Source: Grammothele lineata (taxonomy: Eukaryota > Basidiomycota > Agaricomycetes > Polyporales > Polyporaceae). Taken from it: 64,000 nucleotides of DNA. This document shows positions 24,000-34,950 of this stretch, one piece after another. A model generated the notes under the pieces. That model did no database searches. It saw nothing but the letters and a program-made list of their open reading frames with translations, and was not told the DNA's origin. Location of the stretch: contig NDFF03000011.1 in NCBI GenBank assembly GCA_002150815.3, forward strand, positions 434,001-498,000, read 5' to 3'. Made by a program: the position numbers and the translations under genes. How positions within the stretch are numbered: position 1 is the stretch's first letter; the number at the start of each line of letters is the position of its first letter.

Positions 24000-24617
24000 G
24001 GGCTTGGGTCGTGCGGATACCTCGTACTACGAACCTGCACATGCCGTGTATCTGTACTTCTATACCAGGATTCCGATGGGTTTTCTTTTAAGTCCATTGG
24101 TGGACATAGTCCATGCATTTACACAGAGGAGGCATCAGTCACGATGTTCTATGGGTCAAGGGGAGCCTGCACAGTGATCTACAGGCATGAATAGGTAGAG
24201 ACATCCTTGAAGTTGTGTCCACGCTCCTTGTAGCCTTGGCAGAGGCCCCCGATGAGGTACTGACAATTCGGCCGACGACATCGCTAAGTCGTTCATTAGG
24301 GAACAAGGAAGGGAAACGGCATGTCGAGGACATCAAAACCGACAGGGGCTCCGGTGTCCATGCCCGGTGCGCAACCGGTGCGATCATCATGAGGAGAAGA
24401 TGTAGGGCGCTTATTCAATACGCCTACATACTCGCCGAAATGACAAAGCTTTACTTGGACAGTCTTAGTGTTTCGGGCGCATTCCTACTGGGCGGGCCTT
24501 CTGCCTCTCAGTACCCACGGGCAAGATTACTCCGCACATAATGATCCTGCGTTCACTGCGTCCTATGAGCGCATAGTCTGACAGGCCCAAACCGTTTCGT
24601 CTCCTGCTCCAGTCACG
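24000..24617. other. Intergenic region before the aldolase
   Basis: No gene recognised. It probably carries the terminator of copy C and the aldolase promoter. Confidence 0.4.
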
Positions 24618-25828
24618 ATGTCGCTTCACACCAATCGCACACTTGCTATCTTGCGCAAGGCGGAGGAGGAAGGGTACGGGATACTGGCGCAAACATGGTG
24701 AGCATCGTACTGTCTATGTACCTAAACCAGTCTTGACGGGAATGTCACAGCTACGACGCGAACTGCGTCATTGGCCTCGTCCGCGCTGCAGAACGATGCC
24801 GTAGCCCCGCAATCATCCAGATGTTCCCGGTCACCCTTGAGTTCGGCAAAGGACCATGGCTTCAGTTTTGTCTCAATGCGTAAGTGCTGCTCTCATCGAT
24901 GATTCGAACAGACGTGCAATATACGAGCGAGACAGTGCACATCAAGCGTCCGTCCCCATCGCAGTCCACCTTGACCATGCAACCAACCCAGAGCATCTCG
25001 AGCTGGCCCTCTCTCTAGCAGAGCAGGGTATCGCGTTCGACAGCATTATGGCCGACGCTAGTCACGCCGAAGTGAGTTTGCCGTGTCCTTGGATCGCGTA
25101 CAACGGGCACACTAAGCCAAGGCTTTTTATTCAACATAGACGGATGAAGAGAACATATCCCTTGCGCGTCCATACGTCGAGCGCGCGATAAAGTGCGGTG
25201 TCGCGGTCGAAGTGGAGCTGGGCCGGCTTGAAGGCGGGGAGGCGGGACTACGGATGATCTCAGACGCGAAGTTGACGAGGCCCGAGAAGGCGACTTCATT
25301 CATGGAGGGGTGAGCATGTCTTTGGGTATCATGCACGTGGATTCCCTCTGAGATATCAACTTGAAGGACGGGGGCCGTTATTCTCGCACCCAGCATCGGA
25401 AACTTGCACGGCTCCTACATCAATCCTCCCAACTTCAGGCAAGACATGTAGGTGATCGAGGTCGGCTGTAGACGGAACTGGAATACTCACGACATATGCA
25501 GTCTTCAAGACCTGCAAAAGACGTTCCAGGGCAAGATCCCACTCTGTCTTCACGGCACAGACGAACTGCCAGATGAACTATTCAGGGAGTGTATCAAGAA
25601 TGGTATCTCGAAGGCAAGTTCACCATCGGCATAGCTGTCAATTCTCTAACAAGGCAGACTTATTTCCAGATCAACATCAACAGCTGGGGCCGAGACCCGT
25701 ACGCCAAACGCTTAGCGGAGGCATTACAAACAAAGCCGTTCCCCGATGCAGTGGAAGATGCTGTGAAAGTGTTTGAGGATGTTTGTGAGAGGTTCTTCCA
25801 CTTGTTTGGGTCTGCGGGGAAAGCATGA
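24618..25828 (+). CDS. Class II (zinc) ketose-bisphosphate aldolase family protein
   Basis: Seven exons: 24618-24697, 24751-24879, 24936-25071, 25140-25309, 25367-25447, 25502-25613 and 25670-25828; 288 aa, typical of FbaA/GatY/KbaY proteins. Family features in order: QTCYDANCV near the start, VHLDHATNPEHLELAL with the metal-ligand His and catalytic Asp, DASHAETDEENI, VEVELGRLEGGE, LAPSIGNLHGSY with the second His, LCLHGTDELPDE with the third His, and KININSW at the phosphate-binding end. The sixth intron begins with GC (AAG|GCAAGT). The next gene, 290 bp downstream on the same strand, is a D-erythronate-dehydrogenase-like SDR, so the substrate may be a phosphorylated sugar-acid product rather than fructose-bisphosphate. 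Confidence 0.87.
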
Positions 25829-26118
25829 ACGGTGGTCGAGTGAATGTCGGTAATGTAGAGATTCCATGCAGCCCCGACCAAAGCGACTGTAATATTATGC
25901 TCTAGGCGTGCGTGCTCAATGCGAGGTGACCTGGTGCGCACGTGCCCTCCGCAAAAGACGTCGTATCCCGAACGGCCCTCCGCTTCCGTGGATTTAGAAG
26001 CCATACTCTCTCGCCCACGGGACTTTTGACGCCATAAGTGTCCACGATATAAACGGCTTCCCCGATAGAATACTCGCAGACTACTCAAGGATTTACATCG
26101 GTCGGACAGCGCACAGAC

Positions 26119-27361
26119 ATGGAAAATACCACGATTATGATCACGGGAGCTGCGGGATTTCTGGGCGGATTAGTGAGTCTATACAGCAGTAGCAAGAGCT
26201 TGTCTAACGCCTCGTCTAGCTTGCTCGCACATTGACAGACGATCCGGAAACGCCTAACGTCCAACTGATTCTAGTCGACGTCGTCGAGCCCAGAGCTCCG
26301 ACTGGGGCGAACGCGGTCACAATCAAGGCAGATCTGACCGACACTCAGCAGATCGACTCGCTTTTCTCGACGACGTTTGGCGTGCCAGAGACAATCTATT
26401 GTCTACATGGAATCATGTCGCGCGGATCCGAAGATAACTTCGACTTTGGCGTCAAGGTGGGTTTCTTATTCTCACTGTCTGTATTCGACCGAAACGCTGA
26501 ACCATACACCCTCTTCTTTTGCAGGTCAACATAGACTCTGTGCGGTCAGTGCTTGACGCCGCACGACACCATGGACAGCGCGTGGGGCGTCTTATCAAGT
26601 TCGTATTCACCTCGTCGCTTGCTGTGTATGGCGGCCCACTTGTGAGCTCTACAACTAAGCTGTATCCCCAGTATCCCTGCTGACCGTCCGCTTCCTTAGC
26701 CCGAGGTAATCACCCCCGACACCATCGCCACACCACAGGGTGCGTATGGGATGGGCAAGCTCGTTGATGAGCTCTTCATCAACGAGTATACCCGCCGTGG
26801 CTTCATTGACGGCCGCATCTTACGCCTCCCTACGATCACTGTCCGTCCCGGTCCGCCGGCTGCTGCGACATCTGCTTTCATCTCTGGTAGGCGAATCATG
26901 TGCATTATTTGGATTGTACGCCGACCTCGTCTCTCTCTCTAGGCATCATCCGTGAGCCTCTCCAAGGGCTGCCCACGACCTGCCCGATCGGCGACTCCCT
27001 CGACTCACCCGCGCTCGACCTCGCGCTCTGGGTTGCAAGCCCCGAGGTGACGGCCTCGAACCTCGTACGTGCGCGGCGCGTCCCCGCGGAGCGCTTTGCC
27101 TCCCACACGCGCGTGGTCTGCCTTCCTGGCTTCACGACCACCGTTCGCGATGAGCTCGCGGCGCTCGCGGCTGCCGCGGGCCCAAGCGCGCTAGAGCTCG
27201 TCAAGTTCGAGCCGGACGAGACGAATAGGCGGGTCGTGTCGTCGTGGCCGGCACGTTTGGATAACGCGTACGCACTTGGTCTTGGTTTCGAGGTGGACAA
27301 GGGTGGGATGGTGCCGCTCGTACAACGGTTCAAGGAGCAGCTAGCAGCGGGAGCGGTGTAA
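26119..27361 (+). CDS. NAD-dependent SDR, D-erythronate dehydrogenase (DenD)-like
   Basis: Exons 26119-26172, 26220-26456, 26525-26641, 26700-26886 and 26943-27361 give 337 aa. It is an extended short-chain dehydrogenase: ITGAAGFLG is the glycine-rich NAD loop, VFTSSLAVYGG holds the Ser and YGMGK is the catalytic Tyr-Lys pair. The stretch GRILRLPTITVRPGPPAAAT, then SGIIREPLQG and CPIGD, matches the DenD group, which oxidises D-erythronate in bacterial four-carbon acid sugar pathways. The adjacent class II aldolase supports that setting. No kinase of the DUF1537 type is present in the window, so the pathway would need a gene elsewhere. Substrate is inference from family and context. Confidence 0.85.
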
Positions 27362-28546
27362 CATGCAGTTGCCAAGACTGCAAGTTCGATGCGTTCAGTA
27401 ACAGCAGCGAGTTCTATCTCGAAAGACGTCATAAAACGTATGAGGATTGACCAGGATTTCACATTTTGATGGATTGGAGACTAAAACAAATTCCGAAGGA
27501 GAGACAGGAAAATCTACGCGAGAGACTAGAGCCTAAAAGTACCAAAACATACGAATGCGTTGACAGGTGCATCAGATCAGCATCAAGAGATATACAAACG
27601 GGTGCTATATGATCGACATATACAGAGAAATGCAAAGCCAGGCTTCCAGGAGCAGAGTCTCTAGCAGCCAGTGCGACAGGCATTTGTGCAGAGACAAAAG
27701 GAATGAGGGAACGTATCGGCACCACCAAACAAGAGCGCATCGGAAGTCCACATGACGAGCCAGTTGCATCAGCAGTGTGTACGAGTACTCCTGTCCTACA
27801 CATATGGGGAACAAACACAGCACAGTCGCGACCGGGGCGCATCTGACAGAACAACAATGATGGGAGGCCGGCCGCCCTGGGACGAGCGCGAGCGGCCGAC
27901 CGTTCTGTGCCTACCGGGGTACGAACAGCCCGCGACGCCCACGAGCCCGTGATGGAACCGAAACAGACTAGCGACAGACTAGCTCCGTGTTGTACGTAGT
28001 AAGCGACGAGCACTGTACGACAAGCGTGAAAAAATGTGGAAGCAACAAAGGCGAGAACTGTGTGCGCTACACAGCTTCCGCGGGGGTATCTTCGGGAAAG
28101 GGGGGCAGCGACGACAGCAAATAAATATTGAAAAAGAATATAATGTATGGGCGTGTTCGAAGAAGGAAAAGAAATGGTCGTCAAAAGGAGCGGGAAGGGT
28201 CGTGCGAGACGTTATCTTGACAGCAAGGGTGGGGACTCGGGCCGTGTGAGGACCCGGGGCATGGCTGGTGGAACGCAGGCCGCAACGCCCCTTGCTCCCG
28301 ACGCTCGACCGACGCCTGCCCGCCTACGAGGCGCCCATACGCGGAAGAAAAAACCAAAATGACACAGCAAAAACAGACAACACGGAAGACCAAGGGTGGG
28401 GTGTTTTAGAGAAAAAGGGGGTGTTTAGCCTAGCACGGTTCAAAATAGCACGGAAATCAGCACAAAGAGGGCCAAGGAAAAGCAGGGACAGTGCTCACCG
28501 TTTTCCTCTCGTCTTGCTCCACTCATGGCACACGGGCGCAGCGCGC
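27362..28546. other. Convergent 3' region between SDR and mucin gene
   Basis: A 241-codon minus-strand frame at 27459-28184 shows no motif and lies in the likely 3' untranslated region of the mucin gene. No repeat or RNA gene recognised. Confidence 0.4.
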
Positions 28547-31500
28547 TCACCAGTTCATCGTGTTGTCACGCAGGATCGGCGTGCCGATGACGGGGCGGCG
28601 CTCGCGCATACCCGCCTGGGGGTTGAACGGGTCGTCCGCGCTCGGCGAGTGCTCGGTCGCGCCACGGAGCGAGTCCGCGGCGTAGTAGAACGACCGACGG
28701 CGCTGGCCGCCGATGGAGTCGCGGTCGAACTCGTGGTCCTCGGGCGGCGCGCCGACGAACTCGGTCTGGTGGGGGTCCGAGAGGCGGCGGTGCGCGAGCT
28801 CGCGACGCTGCTTGATGGCGCGGTAGACGAGGAAGGCGAGGATGAGCAGCGTGATCGCGCCGAGCGAGGTGACGACGCCGATGATCGCGTCTTCGCGGGT
28901 CTTGGACGAGGAGCTGGCGCTCGACGAGCTTGAAGAGTTACCATCGCTGCCCGATGAGCCGTCCGAGCCGCTCGAGTCGGTGCTCAGAACCGGGAAGCTG
29001 GGCACAACGTGGGCGGCGAGGTCGCTGTAGGGCGACGGGAGATCGGTGTAGAACGGCGAGTTCGCGACCTTGAGCTGCTGGGCCAGGGTATCCACCATAT
29101 CCGAGGGGATCCAAGCCTCGTACTGGGTCTGGAGGAGGCTGGCGTCGCTCACGGACTGGTAATCGGGAGGGACGTAGACCTGGAGGCGGTAGGTCTTGAC
29201 CTGGTCCTCTGCGGGAAAAAGTCAGCAACGTAGGAGAAAAATAGGCACAACTTTAGGTACACACCATTGATGTTGAGCGCCGCCTGCAGGATGGGCTGCA
29301 TCCACGCGAAGATCTGCGACGGGGAGTTCGTCGTGTTGCAGACGAACTGCCAGCCAAGGCCCTGGTCGAAGAGGATAGAGATCAGGGAGTAGCCACCCAG
29401 GTCGGCGTCACCCGGCTTCGAACCCTCCGCGGGGAAGATCTGCGTAGGCAGGTCCGGCGGGAGCGGCGCCGAAGTTGGCTTCGAGTCCGCAGCGGAGGAG
29501 GGGATCGAGGCCACGAGCGTCGTCGTCGGTTGGTCCGGGTCGGTGAGCGTCACAGACGTCGACGTCGTCGTGGGCGTCGACGCGACGGCGAGGGAGGAGT
29601 CCGACAGGAAGGTGAACTGCGAGTTCACGGACGGCGTGACCGTCAGCGTGTGCGACGTCGTCAGCGACGTGAACGTCGACGAGGACGTGATCGTGGGGAA
29701 AGAGATGACCCCAGACGTGTTGGTCGCCGTGGTCGTCGCGGTGAGATTCCCGGACGCCGTGGTGGTGGTAATAGTGCTGTTGCCCGTCGTGGTCGCCGTG
29801 GTAGTGCCGTTACTCGACCCAGTAGTGGTCGTGGTGTCAACGGTGGTGGTGTCGTTCCCCGTTCCAGTGGAGATAGTGGTGGTGCTGTTGCTTCCAGTGC
29901 CGACAGTGGTGGTGGTACCGTTGCCCGGGGCTGTAGTAATCGTTGTCCTGTATAAATGCATAAGTCAACCACATATCCTGCTAGGGGTATAGTTGGAATC
30001 GGATGCTTACGCGCCGGAGGTAGTCGTAGTAGTGCCATTACCAGGTACACCAGTCGTGATCGTGCCTACCGTCGTCGTTGAGTTCTGTCCCGGCAGATCC
30101 GTGGTGATAGTCACAGGAGGTGTGGTAGTCGGGAGAACCGACGTGAGGTTGAGGCTAATGGTGGGCAACGAAATGGTGGGCAAGGACAAGCCACCACTGG
30201 TGGTGGTCGCGTTACCGGCCCCCTCAGTACTCGTGATCGATGAACCGTCCGTGGTGGTACCCGACGTCGCAGAGCTCCCGGAGGCGGACGTGATTGTCGA
30301 GCCATCGGTCGAAGAGCTGTCTGTAGTCGACGAGGGGATGATCGTCGGAAGCGAGATCGTGGGGAGCGAAAGCGAGGGGAGCGAGATGGAGAGCGGGTTA
30401 GAGGCCGACGCCGACGTCGCGGTGTCAGTCGTGATGGTTGACGAAGCGCTGTCCGTGCCAGTGGTCGTCACGCTGTCCGTGCCGGTGGCCGTCGCGCTGT
30501 CCGTCGTAGTGGCGGTATCGGTGACCGACGCGCTATCCGTTCCGGTGGCTGATGCGGTGTCCGTGCCAGTGGCGGAGTCGGTCGAAGTCGGCGGGTCGAG
30601 AATGGATGAGAGTCCGGAGATGATCGAGGAAAGCGGGTTGCCCGGCGCCGACGACGTCGCACTTGCCGAATCGGTGGCGGTAGCGGTCGCGGAATCGGTG
30701 CTCGCGGTGTCCGTAGACGTGGCAGACGATGAGTCAGTGCCGGTGGCGGTCGAAGTGACGGAAGAATCCGTCGCGGTCGCGGTCGACGTCACGGTGTCCG
30801 TGCCCGAAACCGAGGCGGAGTCGGTCGAGCTGTCGGTCGCGGTGCTCGTGGCGGCCGAGTCCGTGGCCGTAGATGACGCGGTCGTGCTGTTCGACGCCGT
30901 GCTCGATGCGGAGAGGCTGGTCGAACTGGCGGGCACGAGCGACGTGGTGGGCACAAGCGACGTGGTGGGCACGCCGATGATGTCGGTGGCAACGGTGCCG
31001 AGGCCTCCCAACAGACTACTCGCGGCACCACCCAGGTTCACACCAAGGTCACCGAGGGCAGCTCCGGTATCCGCTGCAATTATTCGTCAGCACGCAGCAT
31101 CCTAAATCATTTGAAGAAACATCGATCCGAAAGGATAGCATTTAGAACGCAAGGAACTCCGGTATTGCGAGATGACCTCGTAGGATTCGGGGATCCACGA
31201 AAACTCCCAATTCTGGAGTGCTGCCCCTGCTCATCCACCTAAAACTGGAACTAGGGAAAACGGACGAAACAAGCGCCCGTAGGCGTAGCTAGACCATCCC
31301 ACAATCACAACTTCATCCAGCGGCGGATGAAGAGCTGAAGGTAAAGGGAAATGCGCCAAGACCACCGTCACCGCTGGCAGAAGTCAAACGCAGGGGCGTA
31401 CATGACGCAGACCGCATGCGGATCAAGTTGATCATCATGGGCGGCCCCATGGCGGTCGTGGCAGCGCCGTGCCAAAAGCCGACCATCAACGGCTTTGTGA

Positions 31501-32028
31501 CAAGCATCGACGGATGCCCCCGCGCAAACGATGGGAAGGATAGAAGGAGGCGAGGGGCGGAGCAAGGACGTGGGGGACGTCCGAGCCTGCTCTTCCGAAG
31601 AACAGCACCGCATCTCATGTTGAACTGCGGCTCATTCTAACGCGCGGGATGGAACATCTCACGCGTCAGATTGTGAAGTGCGCGATAGTTCAGAACCAGA
31701 ACCAACTTATGCGCAGCGAACGCGCGGGTGTAATGCTTGGCGCGAAGAGGGAGATGGCGTGGCACGGACAAAATGCGGGGGAACGTCGACGAGGCGCAAA
31801 GCAGGTGGGTGCAACGAACAAAAGAAGGAAAAGGAGCAGCACAAAGCAGGGAGACTCACGGAGGAGATCCTCTAGGCCACGGTGGAAGTGGAGGTCCGAG
31901 TGCTCCTTCTTGACATGAAGGGACCGACGGGCATGCGAGTTGTGGAAGGACGAGCGAGAAGCATCGACGGCGGGGATGTTGAGAGCATATGCGATGAGAG
32001 AGGCTAGAAATACGTTTGGGATTATCAT
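28547..32028 (-). CDS. MSB2: Msb2-type signalling mucin, single-pass membrane protein
   Basis: Exons 31860-32028, 30011-31073, 29265-29947 and 28547-29208 on the minus strand give about 858 aa. By family it is a plasma-membrane sensor upstream of Cdc42 and a MAP kinase cascade. Residues 1-24 form a signal peptide. About 480 residues are Ser/Thr/Val/Asp-rich mucin repeats. A conserved membrane-proximal domain has GWQFVCNTTNSPSQIFAWMQ, QVKTYRLQVYVP and EAWIPSDMVDTLAQQLKVAN, resembling the Hkr1/Msb2 homology region. A Gly/Ser stretch, one helix at about 746-768 (AIIGVVTSLGAITLLILAFL) and an 90-residue tail follow. The first intron is long, about 785 nt, so a small exon could be missed there. A TATA-like TTAAATA lies about 410 bp upstream. 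Confidence 0.8.
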
Positions 32029-33625
32029 GTTGGGCTTGGTTTGTGCCGGGGATGGATTGTGCTGACGAGCAGGACGGCGAGACTGGACGGCGGGGTCCGC
32101 CTTGGGAGGGAGCAAGGAGCGTGGGGCTGCTAAGAAAAGCAGAGGGAGGAAGGTAAAGGAAACGCCGTTGAGCCCGGCGGCGGCGCCCAGGAGACGGGGG
32201 TTATTTGTACGGACGAGACGGTCGGAGGAGTCTGAGGAAGAGATGAGAGCGGCGTGGGCGGAGGACCGCGCCCGCCTTTGCCTCTGTTTGGCCCTGCGAC
32301 GGCCTGCGAGCAGCGAATCAGCCCCGGCGTGATCATCATTCTCCCATCCTTCGGTCTCCTTCCCTCCAACGCAGTGCCCAACCCGCCGCACGCGCACGGC
32401 CCAGGCCTTCTCGCTTCGTCCCCGCCGCACCCGCGACGTATTTAACAGCCTTCCGAGGCTCGACCGCGCGCGGCGCGAGCGCGGGCAAAGAGCCTGCGAA
32501 GAGAGCGCGGCAACCATGGCAACCTTGTCCGCTCAATCCAAGAGGACGCGTCGCGGAGGCGCCCGTGCCAAGCTGCCCGCGCCGAGGGCGATGCGCACTT
32601 GCTCATCCCGCGTCCGTCGTGCGTACCTGTTTGGGCACTGAGCGCGTCGTAGTGTAGCAGTGAGAGCTCTCGTCGCGCGCGAGGAGTGGTGGAGGCGGGG
32701 TCGCCAGAGGACGAGGGAGGATTGCGCCTCTGACGTTTCGATCGTGGCTGGAGCGACCGATCACTCGGCCCCGAGCTCACGCTACTCCTCTCGCGTGCTC
32801 GCCATGTCCTCGGTCTCCGTCCCGAACCCCTCGGGCGACCTCGTTTTCAGACCTGCACATCGGGCGGCCTCCCTCTGTGTTGAAGCTCGTCCTGTGTACT
32901 GGCACCACCTCACTTTCAAAAATAGACTCAATGTCCTCGGCTAGACGTGCTACAAACAGTTCACTTGTGCTGTACGCGGGCTTCGGCTTCCTGATCACTC
33001 GCTCGTACTTGAGAAAACACCTACTTATTTGCCGTGCTCACCGGTATCAGCATCTGTGGCACATCTGCCAATCATCCCAGGCAGTGGCCATCTCAAGCAC
33101 GCATTTTTCGCCCATCCTATGACACCCTTCCTCCAGTGATATGCACGATCTCTACTTAAGCGACCTTGCTCAGAGGAATGTTATGGCCAATATTTGTGCT
33201 AGATTCGGAGGGTACCTGACGCGGGGACGCTGTTCCTGGCCTTGGAGCTCGCTCGCTTGTCGAAGAGCCTCTCTCGTCCGCGTGAGCCTGCGTGAGCCGT
33301 GCGGAGAGATCAGGCGCTGATATGCGAGCGGAATGCTCCTCTCCAGGAACGGCCGCTGCTGGTTCTGAGGCCTCATGCATCTCATGACCGCTTTGTAGTC
33401 TTTCACCGGCGCGTCTACCGTCATGGCTAGACACAACTGGCGCACATTGACAGGATGGCTGTTCTTAGATCTGTCTTCCCTGTCTGTCAACGTCTTCGAA
33501 TTCTCTGTTGTCGCCAATAATACTACTGCCGCCTGAGTCCTTGGATCGTGCCATCGCATATCCGATCATCCCCTCGCTTCGAGTCTCGTCGACATCGCCC
33601 CAGACCTTGCGAGCATCTAAGCGCA
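32029..33625. other. Divergent promoter region of MSB2 and DUG3 genes
   Basis: About 1.6 kb between divergent start codons. The MSB2 side is GC-rich, with a TATA-like TATTTAA at 32439-32445 (plus-strand reading). Frames on either strand have no recognisable motif. Confidence 0.5.
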
Positions 33626-34758
33626 ATGTGTAGGTGGTTTGCGTACATCTCCGCCACCGAGCCCTGTCTCCTCGAAGACGTTATCCTCGTCCCCGACCAT
33701 GCCATTGCCAAGCAGGTTCACGAACGCTTCTTGCCCTACCTCTTCCACTATGAGCCCGACACGACAAAGAAGGAGATGAGCCTCCGCAACAGCCCATTCA
33801 ACCTGGACGGCCTCGGTCTCGTCTGGTACGTCATTGCGAGCTCCTTCCATAACATTGTCCTCGACGCGACGCACGATCGCCTCCCGATTGTGACCCCCAA
33901 CCTATTAGTATCTTCAAATCCGCTCAACCAAGCGTATAACGCAGGTACAGCACGAATCGTGCCACATTCGGCGAGTGCAACGGGCCCCGCCCAGTCACGT
34001 ACAAGATCCTCCGCCAACCTTCGACGGACCCCGTCCTGCACTCGATCTGCGCGCACACCGCCGCGACGTGCGTGCTCGCCCACATCCGCGCCGCCTCGGG
34101 CGGCACCGCCATCGCCGAGGTCAACAACCACCCCTTCGTCTTCGGCCGCCACGCCTTCATGCACAACGGCGTCGTCGCCCACTTTGACGACATCAAGCGC
34201 CGCCTCGCCATCGAGGTCGGCGCCGACGCACATCGCCGCGTCATGGGCACCACCGACTCGGAGCTCCTCGCCGCGCTCTTCTTCACCTACCTCGAGCGCA
34301 GCCGTGGTTCTGCTGTCTGGGACGAGCCCCACCCGCTCGAGGAGATGCGCGCGTGCCTCGAGCAGGCTCTCCAGCGCGTGCTGGAGCTTCAGCAGGAGGC
34401 AGTCGGCCCGGGCCGTGTGCCCGACGCGTCCAGCTTGAACATCGCCATCACGGATGGGGAGCAGCTACTCGCGATCCGCTTTAGGAACCACAAGACGGAG
34501 CACCCGCCGTCGTTGTACCTCTCGACGCGCGCGGGCGTCGCTCTGAACCGCAAGTTCCCTGGACATCCGGACATGGAAGGAGCGGACAACGGGCAGCAGA
34601 ACTTGAAGGCGGCGCACGAGCATGGGGACCATGTTATCATTGCGAGCGAGCCGACGACGTTTAAGAAGGAGGACTGGGAGTTGATCCCGAAGAACGAGTG
34701 TGTTATGGTCGGGAAGGATATGAACATTAGGCGGGGGCCGGTGAGAGTGACGTTCTAG
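33626..34758 (+). CDS. DUG3: Class II glutamine amidotransferase, Dug3-like
   Basis: Exons 33626-33825 and 33945-34758 (119-nt intron, GTACGT...CAG) give 337 aa. The N-terminus MCRWFAYIS places the nucleophile Cys at position 2. Then come NLDGLGLVWY, the oxyanion-type loop AHIRAASGG, NNHPFVFGRHAFMHNG and GTTDSELLAALF, and near the end DHVIIASEPTTFKKEDWELI, all as in yeast Dug3. Dug3 works with Dug1 and Dug2 in the cytosol to cleave gamma-glutamyl bonds of glutathione. This is the first ATG with the required Cys2. The glutathione transferase at 41 kb is not adjacent, so a shared cluster is not claimed. Confidence 0.87.
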
Positions 34759-34950
34759 GAATGTCTCCTTCATTCATAGTAGGCTTTGACCTGGGCGTCG
34801 GCGTTCGAGGGTATCGGAAGCATCGATGAACGTCTGTATATGTATCTGGCCACTAGAACAATGATTGTATCATACGAATGACACTCGATAGATCAAACAC
34901 GACAGAGTCAATGGGAGGAAAACAGTCCGCACCAGCACGACAACATCCAC

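Noticed and set aside
27459..28184. 241-codon minus-strand frame
   Set aside because: No motif, no splice support, and it lies in the probable 3' region of the mucin gene. Its hydrophobic look comes from composition.
29993..31105. 370-codon plus-strand frame rich in Val/Glu/Ser
   Set aside because: It is the antisense of the mucin Ser/Thr/Asp repeats; the repeat keeps the opposite strand open. The minus strand has signal peptide, helix and conserved domain.
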